Notes under the pieces: model-generated | What the model was told of the DNA's origin: nothing | The model's input: only the letters and a program-made list of their open reading frames with translations | The model's database searches: none | In this document: piece after piece, positions 7,826-13,072 of the stretch | Position numbering within the stretch: the first letter of the stretch is position 1 | How the letters are laid out: the number at the start of each line of letters is the position of its first letter | Program-made: the position numbers and the translations under genes | From: Prosthecobacter sp. | GTDB lineage: Bacteria > Verrucomicrobiota > Verrucomicrobiia > Verrucomicrobiales > Verrucomicrobiaceae | Length of the DNA: 13,072 nt | Direction: 5' to 3' | Assembly: GCA_025869455.1 (NCBI GenBank) | Contig: JAOZVT010000347.1 | Span: 1-13,072, forward strand

Positions 7826-9016
7826 ATGAATATCCACGAATACCAGGCTAAAGAATTGTTTGAGAAATTTGGTGTTGCCACCCCTGCTGGCAAAGTCGCT
7901 GCAACAGCGGAGGAAGCAGGAAAGATCGCTGAGGAACTCGGCGGCGCTGGGTTGGTGGTGAAAGCCCAGGTTCATGCGGGTGGCCGTGGCAAAGGCACTT
8001 TCAAAAATGGTTTCAAAGGTGGCGTCCACGTCATCAATACATCGGCAGAAGCACAGGACATCGCAGGCAAGATGCTGGGCCAGACCTTGGTGACTCACCA
8101 GACCGGACCTGAAGGCAAATTGGTCAGCAAAGTCCTCATCGCCAAGTCCGTGGACATTGCGAAGGAACATTACTTCGCCATTTTGTTTGATCGTGAAAGC
8201 AGCAGCCATGCACTCATCGCCAGCACAGAAGGCGGCATGAACATCGAAGAAGTGGCTGAGAAGACCCCTGAAAAAATCGTCAAGGAATTCGTTCACCCGA
8301 CCATCGGTCTGCAGAGCTATCAGGCTCGCAAGATCGCTGCTGCACTGGGCCTCAAGGGACCTCTGGCCAATCAGACGGTGAAGCTGGTCACGGCACTGTG
8401 GAATCTGTATTCGAAGAGCGATTGCTCCCTGGTGGAAGTCAATCCTCTGGCTATCACGACTGACGGTCAGGTGGTGGCTCTGGATGCAAAATTCAATTTT
8501 GACGACAACGCTCTCTATCGCCAGAAAGACGTCATGGCCATGCGTGACACGACGGAAGAAGACCCGCGTGAAGTCGCTGCTAGCGAATATGGCCTGAACT
8601 ACATCGGTCTGGATGGCAACATTGCCTGCCTTGTCAACGGTGCGGGTCTGGCCATGAGCACGATGGATATCATCAAGCTGCACGGTGGTGAGCCAGCTAA
8701 CTTCCTGGACGTGGGGGGTGGTGCTACGAAGGAGCAGGTGACTGCTGCTTTCAAAATCATCCTGGGAGATCCGAATGTGAAGGGCATCCTGGTGAACATC
8801 TTCGGTGGGATCATGGACTGCGACATCATTGCTAACGGCATCATTGCCGCGGCGCAGGAAGTGTCCCTGAACATCCCTCTGGTCGTGCGTCTGGAAGGCA
8901 ACAACGTTGACGCTGGTAAAGCCACTTTGGCATCTAGCGGACTGGCCATCACCAATGCTGATGGCCTGACGGATGCTGCACAGAAGATCGTTGAAGCCGT
9001 GGCTAAGGCTGCGTAA
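7826..9016 (+). CDS. sucC: Succinyl-CoA synthetase (ADP/GDP-forming) beta subunit
   Basis: This is 396 residues, close to the 388 of E. coli SucC. The enzyme interconverts succinyl-CoA and succinate with nucleotide phosphorylation in the TCA cycle, as a complex with SucD. The start at 7826 gives the canonical MNIHEYQAKELFEKFGV; an in-frame ATG at 7793 adds 11 unrelated residues. The ATP-grasp half contains KAQVHAGGRGKGTFK (46-60), EVNPLAI (204-210, E204 and N206 being metal/nucleotide ligands) and D220. The C-terminal CoA-ligase half contains NGAGLAMSTMD (271-281), FLDVGGGA (293-300), NIFGGIM (324-330) and LEGNNVDAGK (357-365). At 331 an Asp stands where E. coli has Arg (GGIVRCD), otherwise motifs are intact. 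It is normally followed by sucD, but here a terminator ends the unit, so sucC appears monocistronic. Confidence 0.97.
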   Translation: MNIHEYQAKELFEKFGVATPAGKVAATAEEAGKIAEELGGAGLVVKAQVHAGGRGKGTFKNGFKGGVHVINTSAEAQDIAGKMLGQTLVTHQTGPEGKLVSKVLIAKSVDIAKEHYFAILFDRESSSHALIASTEGGMNIEEVAEKTPEKIVKEFVHPTIGLQSYQARKIAAALGLKGPLANQTVKLVTALWNLYSKSDCSLVEVNPLAITTDGQVVALDAKFNFDDNALYRQKDVMAMRDTTEEDPREVAASEYGLNYIGLDGNIACLVNGAGLAMSTMDIIKLHGGEPANFLDVGGGATKEQVTAAFKIILGDPNVKGILVNIFGGIMDCDIIANGIIAAAQEVSLNIPLVVRLEGNNVDAGKATLASSGLAITNADGLTDAAQKIVEAVAKAA

Positions 9017-9041
9017 TCGAACGGATCCTTGCAATCCTTTG

Positions 9042-9076
9042 AAAGGCTTCGAGGAAATTTCCTCGAAGCCTTTTTT
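9042..9076 (+). terminator. Strong intrinsic terminator of sucC
   Basis: Bases 9042-9057 and 9058-9073 are perfectly self-complementary. A realistic fold is a 13-bp stem (AAAGGCTTCGAGG with its complement) and a 6-nt AAATTT loop, running straight into T6 at 9071-9076. It starts 25 nt after the sucC TAA. The T-run is on the + strand only, so it acts on sucC transcripts. Confidence 0.93.
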
Positions 9077-9152
9077 GCGTCTATTTTTGGTTCTGCGGGC
9101 TTGCTATCTAGCCCTAATTGTACTGAAGTTCAGGTCAATACCCAACCAACCT

Positions 9153-9530
9153 ATGCTGAAAGTCACCGAATTTGCCTTCACAGGATACAGCGTCACAGAC
9201 ATGGCACGCGCACGGACGTTTTATGAGACGGTGCTGAACCTGACTCCCTCTAGCGTGTTTGGAGATGAAAAAACGAGCTGGGTAGAATACGAAGTGGGGC
9301 CTCATGTGCTGGCGATCACCAATATGAGTGGAGATTGGAAGCCCAGTAAGGATGGTGGTGGTGTGGCTTTAGAAGTAGAAGACTTCGATGAAGCGATGAA
9401 GTGGCTGCGCGAAAAGGGCGCAAACATTTACATGGAGCCATTTGAGTCTCCGGTTTGTCACATGGCTTTAATCACGGATCCTGATGGCAACTCCATCTGC
9501 ATTCACAAGCGCAAGCCTGGGCACGCTTGA
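9153..9530 (+). CDS. VOC (glyoxalase/bleomycin-resistance fold) family protein
   Basis: This is 125 residues, the usual size of a single VOC protein made of two beta-alpha-beta-beta-beta units. The first unit opens FAFTGYSVTDMARARTFYE (about 7-25), with the helix after the first strand, and ends near VGPHVLAITNM. The second contains GGGVALEVEDFDEAMKWLRE and ends with the family-typical ITDPDGNSICIHKR. Members include glyoxalase I, dioxygenases and antibiotic-binding proteins, and the sequence does not show which. The first strand lacks the usual histidine ligand, so metal-dependent catalysis is uncertain. An upstream extension of this frame would run through the sucC terminator, so the ATG at 9153 is preferred. 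The gene needs its own promoter, but I see no convincing one in 9077-9152. Confidence 0.85.
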   Translation: MLKVTEFAFTGYSVTDMARARTFYETVLNLTPSSVFGDEKTSWVEYEVGPHVLAITNMSGDWKPSKDGGGVALEVEDFDEAMKWLREKGANIYMEPFESPVCHMALITDPDGNSICIHKRKPGHA

Positions 9531-9583
9531 AAGTGGATCTGGACGGATCTCTATGCCTGCGTGTATGATCTGAGGCCAACCCC

Positions 9584-9910
9584 ATGACCTGGTATTACAA
9601 TAACGACGGCGTTGCTGCCGGCCCGTATGACGATGAAGCGATGAAGGCTTTCATCGAGCAGAAGCTGATACAGGCGGAGACCTTGATCTGGCATCCAGGT
9701 GCGGAGCTTTGGCAGGAGATCAAGTCAGCGGTGCCCGCTTGGTGGCCGGGAAGCCCCGTCTCAGTCAAGATGGAGATAGAGCCTAAACCTCTAAAAGCGG
9801 ATGGAAGTACGACCCGAAGCTTGCAACCGATGGCTCCACGTTCCGATGCTAAACCGAAGTCTAGCGGTGGGTTTTTGAAGCGGTTGTTTGGATTCGGCGG
9901 GAAAAAGTAA
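9584..9910 (+). CDS. GYF_2-domain protein with basic C-terminal tail
   Basis: This is 108 residues. Residues 2-53 match the bacterial GYF_2 domain (PF14237-like): WYYNNDGVAAGPYDDEAM, then a helix, LIQAETLIWHPGAELWQEI and a closing WW. Such domains are presumed protein-protein interaction modules, often found at the N-terminus of membrane proteins in Planctomycetes and Verrucomicrobia. Here the domain is followed by a proline- and serine-rich linker and a short basic, hydrophobic end (GGFLKRLFGFGGKK) with no transmembrane segment. The tail may bind membrane or nucleic acid; this is a guess. The ATG is preceded directly by CCCC, with a weak GAGG at 9572-9575. The 53-nt gap to the VOC gene without a terminator suggests co-transcription. 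Confidence 0.8.
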   Translation: MTWYYNNDGVAAGPYDDEAMKAFIEQKLIQAETLIWHPGAELWQEIKSAVPAWWPGSPVSVKMEIEPKPLKADGSTTRSLQPMAPRSDAKPKSSGGFLKRLFGFGGKK

Positions 9911-9921
9911 TCAGGGGATTC

Positions 9922-9942
9922 TTTCTGGAGTAGTTCCAGGAG
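9922..9942. terminator. Weak hairpin between convergent GYF_2 and miaB genes
   Basis: Bases 9922-9929 pair with 9935-9942 (8 bp, two G-U) around the loop GTAGT. It sits between the TAA of the GYF_2 gene and the TGA of miaB. There is no T-run on either side, so it is at best a poor terminator; a rho-type or other end is equally possible. Confidence 0.3.
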
Positions 9943-9943
9943 A

Positions 9944-11305
9944 TCAGGACTCCATGGTCACCACATCTCCATACAGAGTGAAGTTCTCGTAATGGGAGAT
10001 TTTGACTTTGAAAATCTCGCCGATGTGACGGTCTGGATTGCCTTCAAAGATGACGATCTTATTGGTCCGAGTACGTCCCATGAGACGTGATTCGTTGGTC
10101 TTGCTGGTGCCTTCGCAAAGGATTTCCACCTCTTGCCCAAGCAGTTCCTCATACTTAGTCCAAGCGTGTTTGTTCACCAGGGCCAGCAGGTCTTGATTGC
10201 GGGCTTCTTTGACCTGCTCGCTCAGTTGAATGGCTTCGTCCATTTCCGCAGCAGGGGTGCCACGGCGTTTGGAGTAGCGGAAAACGAAGGCATTTTCGAA
10301 CTTCAGCTTGTCAAAGAGCGCGTAAGTTTCCTGGTAGTGCTCTTCTGTTTCGCCTGGGAAACCGACGATGACGTCGGTGGTTACGGCGATGCCTGGCCGC
10401 GCTGCGCGGATGCGCTCCACCAACTCGGTGAATTTGGCCGCAGTGTACGGGCGGTGCATCTTTTTCAGCATTTCATCACTGCCGCTCTGGACTGGCAGAT
10501 GGACGTGCTCGGCCAGTTTGGGCAGGTAAGTGAAGGCTTCGATGAGGTCTTTTTTGTAGCCAATCGGATGCGGGCTGGTGAAGCGGATGCGCTGAATTCC
10601 TGGAACTTCATGCACGGCTTCCAAGAGTTGCACAAAGGGGCTTTTCCCATCCACCACAGGGAACTCATGGCGACCGTACAGATTGACGATCTGGCCTAAC
10701 AAGGTGATCTCTTTCACGCCTTTGTCGGCAAGGCGGCGCACTTCTTCTACGATGTCCGCAATCGGGCGTCCACGCTCACTGCCGCGTGTGTAGGGGACGA
10801 TGCAGAAGGTACACTTCATGTTGCAGCCCTGCATGATGCTGACAAAGGCGGCTCCTTGGTTTTCCTTCAGGGTGTGGTCGCGGATGGCGTTTTGGCTGGC
10901 GGTCTCTTCCTCGATATCCACGATGGAAAAGCGCTCTTCATCCATCATGCGCGCTTCTTTGGCACGGATGATTTCATCCACATAGTCCACCACGCGGTGA
11001 TATTTCTGGGTGCCGACGACAAGGTCCACCTTCGTTTTATCCACCAGCTCGCTGCCACGGCTCTGTGCCATGCAGCCCATGAAACCCGTGACCAAAGGTG
11101 TCCGCCGACGGCGAACCATGCCCATTTTACCGATGGCCTTTTGCTCGGCCTGATCACGGACGGAGCAGGTGTTGATCAAGACCACGTCCGCATCCGTATC
11201 GGTAGCGGTCATGGTGTAGCCGCGCTCGACGAACATTTGGGATACCTGCTCGGTATCGCGTTCGTTCATCTGGCAGCCATAGGTTTTGATGTGAACTCGG
11301 GGCAT
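9944..11305 (-). CDS. miaB: tRNA-2-methylthio-N6-dimethylallyladenosine synthase (radical SAM methylthiotransferase)
   Basis: This is 453 residues from the ATG at 11305. An in-frame ATG at 11326 would add only MAILTSP, whereas the shorter start begins MPRVHIKTYGCQMNERD like other MiaB proteins and has the C-rich leader seen elsewhere here. The enzyme adds a methylthio group to i6A37 of tRNAs reading UNN codons. The N-terminal methylthiotransferase domain carries three cluster cysteines, C11 (YGCQMN), C47 (NTCSVRD) and C78 (GFMGCMA). The radical-SAM CxxxCxxC is C161, C165 and C168 (GCNMKCTFCIVPYTRG). A TRAM domain for RNA binding occupies roughly 385-450, including RLMGRTRTNKIVIFEG. The TRAM sequence and QMN motif favour MiaB over RimO or MtaB. 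It is divergent from the porin gene, sharing the 165-bp region 11306-11470. Confidence 0.95.
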   Translation of the reverse strand: MPRVHIKTYGCQMNERDTEQVSQMFVERGYTMTATDTDADVVLINTCSVRDQAEQKAIGKMGMVRRRRTPLVTGFMGCMAQSRGSELVDKTKVDLVVGTQKYHRVVDYVDEIIRAKEARMMDEERFSIVDIEEETASQNAIRDHTLKENQGAAFVSIMQGCNMKCTFCIVPYTRGSERGRPIADIVEEVRRLADKGVKEITLLGQIVNLYGRHEFPVVDGKSPFVQLLEAVHEVPGIQRIRFTSPHPIGYKKDLIEAFTYLPKLAEHVHLPVQSGSDEMLKKMHRPYTAAKFTELVERIRAARPGIAVTTDVIVGFPGETEEHYQETYALFDKLKFENAFVFRYSKRRGTPAAEMDEAIQLSEQVKEARNQDLLALVNKHAWTKYEELLGQEVEILCEGTSKTNESRLMGRTRTNKIVIFEGNPDRHIGEIFKVKISHYENFTLYGDVVTMES

Positions 11306-11373
11306 GGGGGAGGTGAGAATAGCCATTTTCGGATTGAAAACAACCGTCTTGAAAAAGCTTATCTAATTCCTAC

Positions 11374-11402
11374 TTGACCAATATAGTTAAGAACGATAGG
11401 AA
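11374..11402 (+). promoter_or_regulatory. Candidate promoter of the porin/ABC operon
   Basis: TTGACC (11374-11379) is a good -35; 17 bp later is TAGGAA (11397-11402), a poor -10. A better -10-like TATAGT at 11382-11387 lacks a good -35. Both lie in the AT-rich part of the miaB-porin divergent region. Confidence 0.25.
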
Positions 11403-11470
11403 TATGGGGTGGCGCGGACGGAATTGGGCGCGCCGGAAAACTGTCGAGTTAACTTTAATCCCCCCTCCCC

Positions 11471-12895
11471 ATGTATTCCCTGCTATCGAACAGAACGTCT
11501 GGGCTTTGGAAGAACATCTTAGTGGGCACGGCCCTCTTGCAGACCGTATCGGCCTTCAGTGCTGATGCCAAAAAAGAGAGCTACTACCGCGCACCGAAGA
11601 GCTACAGCACGGCCCGTGATCCTGATCTGCCGAAATACGCCAGTCATGCTCCCGACAGCGGATGGGAGATGCTGAAAAATGCTGACTGGCTGGACATCGG
11701 CCTGGACTATCGGTTCCGGTATGAATACCGGGACGACGATCTCCGCCGTGCAAATGCACAACTGGATCAGCCTCTGCTGCACCGTACCCGCGCTTATGTG
11801 GCGGTGCATGACGTGCTGGACCCTTTTCGTTTTGCGATCGAGGTGGAAGACTCCCGTCGCTATAACAGTGACTACGCACGGGACAACCGGGACATCAATG
11901 AGTTCCAGCTCATTCGCGCGTATGCCGAGCTATATTTCGACCATCTCCTGCCGCAAGATGACCTGGGTAATTCACGACCCGTTAGCATCCGTTACGGGAT
12001 TCATAACTTCGAGTTTTTGGACCGTCGCCTGATTGGTAACAATCAGTGGCGGAACACGGCGAATACCTTCCTAGGCTTCCAGGGAGCCATCGGACAGGAG
12101 AGCAATGACTGGCAGCTAGACCTGCTGGCCGTTCAGCCGATGCAGCGCCTACTTTATGGCTGGGATCGCCCGGTCAAGCAGCAGTGGATGTATGCCGCCA
12201 TCGGCCACTGGCGGCGCTGGTCAGACATCATCACCCTGGAGCCGTACTACCTAGCACTGAATCTAAAAGCCTATGATAATGTGGAGGAGCGGCTCGTGCA
12301 TTCCCCCGGCTTGCGAGGCTATGGCACAGTTGGCAAAAGTGGGTTCGATTACGACTTCGACCTCGTTTATCAATTCGGTAAGAGCGGCAGTCGAGACATG
12401 CAGGCTTATGCGGGGAATGTGGAGGTGGGTTACACTTTCCAGCAGGCATGGAAGCCACGTCTCAGCTTCTTCTACGGATACGCCAGCGGCGACTCGGATC
12501 CGAATGATCAGGAGGACAACCGCTTTGAGCGCTTCTTTGGGTTTGGTCGTCCGTGGTCGGCCAATGACTACATTGTCTTTGAAAACATCAGTACACCGAA
12601 GGCTCGTTTGGAACTGACACCATCCAAAAAAGTGCGCTTGGATCTGGGCTACAGTTTCTACTGGTTAGCCAGCGATACGGACCGTGCTTCTGGGGTCAAT
12701 CTCCGAGATAAACAAGGCCAGAGTGGCAGCATGATCGGTCATGAATTCGATGGCCGCATCCGCTGGCAGGTGACACCGAAGATGGAGGCCATTCTGGGTT
12801 ACGCCCACTTCACACCGGGTGACTTCACCCGCAATCAGGGGCGGACCCAAGACACCGACTTTGCCTACTTAGAGATCAGTCTGAAAGCTTTCTAA
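11471..12895 (+). CDS. Alginate-export (AlgE)-family outer-membrane beta-barrel protein
   Basis: This is 474 residues. A signal peptide precedes the mature chain (KNILVGTALLQTVSAFSA, cleavage near residues 29-31). The rest matches the alginate export / porin family (PF13372-like): WLDIGLDYRFRYEYRDDD (about 74-91), a conserved ELYFDHLL region, then RYGIHNFEFLDRRLIGNNQW (about 174-193) and alternating amphipathic strands rich in Tyr, Trp and Arg. The chain ends in Phe (LEISLKAF), the usual outer-membrane barrel assembly signal. In Pseudomonas AlgE exports alginate, but many family members outside alginate producers are general or substrate-specific porins, and no alginate genes are visible here. 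The ABC-importer binding protein 39 nt downstream suggests an uptake channel. The start follows a C-rich leader (CCCCCCTCCCC). Confidence 0.83.
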   Translation: MYSLLSNRTSGLWKNILVGTALLQTVSAFSADAKKESYYRAPKSYSTARDPDLPKYASHAPDSGWEMLKNADWLDIGLDYRFRYEYRDDDLRRANAQLDQPLLHRTRAYVAVHDVLDPFRFAIEVEDSRRYNSDYARDNRDINEFQLIRAYAELYFDHLLPQDDLGNSRPVSIRYGIHNFEFLDRRLIGNNQWRNTANTFLGFQGAIGQESNDWQLDLLAVQPMQRLLYGWDRPVKQQWMYAAIGHWRRWSDIITLEPYYLALNLKAYDNVEERLVHSPGLRGYGTVGKSGFDYDFDLVYQFGKSGSRDMQAYAGNVEVGYTFQQAWKPRLSFFYGYASGDSDPNDQEDNRFERFFGFGRPWSANDYIVFENISTPKARLELTPSKKVRLDLGYSFYWLASDTDRASGVNLRDKQGQSGSMIGHEFDGRIRWQVTPKMEAILGYAHFTPGDFTRNQGRTQDTDFAYLEISLKAF

Positions 12896-12934
12896 CCAAC
12901 AATGATTCAAAATAAACCTCACTCCCCCACACCT

Positions 12935-13072
12935 ATGAACCGCAGACATTTCATCACCTCTCTTTCCGCCTTCGGGTTGGCCTCCTGCGCAAAAAAAGTC
13001 GTCAGTGCTGATGCCCCCGTTCGGTTTGGCCACTTTCCAAACATTACCCACATTCAGGGCTTGGTGGCTCAT
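12935..13072 (+). CDS. ABC transporter substrate-binding lipoprotein, NitT/TauT-like (3' partial)
   Basis: Only the first 46 codons are present. The signal region MNRRHFITSLSAFGLASC has a twin-arginine start (RRHFI) and a lipobox LASC with the lipidated Cys at residue 18, suggesting a Tat-exported, membrane-anchored protein. The mature start VRFGHFPNITHIQGLVAH resembles the first strand and helix of binding proteins for nitrate, sulfonate, taurine or thiamine precursor (SsuA/TauA/NMT1 group), which typically begin IRIGYFPNITHAQAL. These deliver ligand to an inner-membrane permease and ATPase that are presumably beyond the window. The 39-nt spacing and shared strand put it in an operon with the porin gene. 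The substrate cannot be told from this fragment. Confidence 0.8.
   Translation, partial: MNRRHFITSLSAFGLASCAKKVVSADAPVRFGHFPNITHIQGLVAH

Noticed and set aside
7336..7851. 171-codon + frame covering the divergent intergenic region
   Set aside because: It begins on the opposite strand of the surface-protein start, overlaps sucC out of frame, and shows no recognisable domain or leader.
7817..9034. 405-codon open frame antisense to the whole sucC gene
   Set aside because: It is the complement of a highly conserved coding sequence, resembles no protein family, and includes the sucC start region. It is a codon-bias shadow.
8973..9152. N-terminal extension of the VOC protein to 185 residues
   Set aside because: It would start inside sucC and read through the perfect terminator hairpin; the extension is not VOC-like.
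10133..11377. Plus-strand frames of 188 and 173 codons opposite miaB
   Set aside because: miaB has all cluster cysteines and a TRAM domain in its own frame; the opposite frames show no domain.

Overview
The window looks like chromosomal DNA of a Verrucomicrobiota bacterium, probably close to Prosthecobacter/Verrucomicrobium. The evidence is a membrane-bound dehydrogenase fused to a Planctomycete/Verrucomicrobium-type c-heme domain, a very large beta-repeat protein ending in a PEP-CTERM sorting tail, and start codons preceded by C-runs instead of Shine-Dalgarno sequences. The genus is an inference from protein style; no marker gene here fixes it.

Layout. Positions 1-2090 (+) hold the 3' part of a dehydrogenase/cytochrome c gene. 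Its two reading frames join at about 1170, so it carries a frameshift or a sequence error. A short hairpin separates it from the convergent gene at 2145-7337 (-), a secreted, cysteine-free protein of 1730 residues made of autotransporter-associated beta-strand repeats with a C-terminal PEP-CTERM anchor. A 488-bp divergent intergenic region (7338-7825) has no convincing gene but carries a candidate promoter for each neighbour and an imperfect palindrome. sucC (7826-9016, +) follows and ends in a strong intrinsic terminator, with no sucD after it. Next come a small VOC/glyoxalase-fold protein (9153-9530, +) and a GYF_2-domain protein (9584-9910, +), convergent with miaB (9944-11305, -). Divergent from miaB is an apparent operon: an alginate-export-family outer-membrane beta-barrel (11471-12895, +), then 39 nt later the start of a Tat/lipoprotein-type solute-binding protein of an ABC importer (12935 to the window end, +).

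Working together. The genes form separate transcription units: central metabolism (sucC), tRNA modification (miaB), and envelope functions (the surface beta-repeat protein, the porin plus binding lipoprotein, and the dehydrogenase/cytochrome). The only pair that suggests a shared pathway is the porin and the ABC binding protein, which could carry one substrate across both membranes. I found no tRNA, rRNA, CRISPR array, insertion sequence or phage gene. I do not see a clearly new defence or mobile system. The most informative oddities are the internally duplicated PEP-CTERM protein, the split dehydrogenase/cytochrome gene and the recurrent C-rich leaders.
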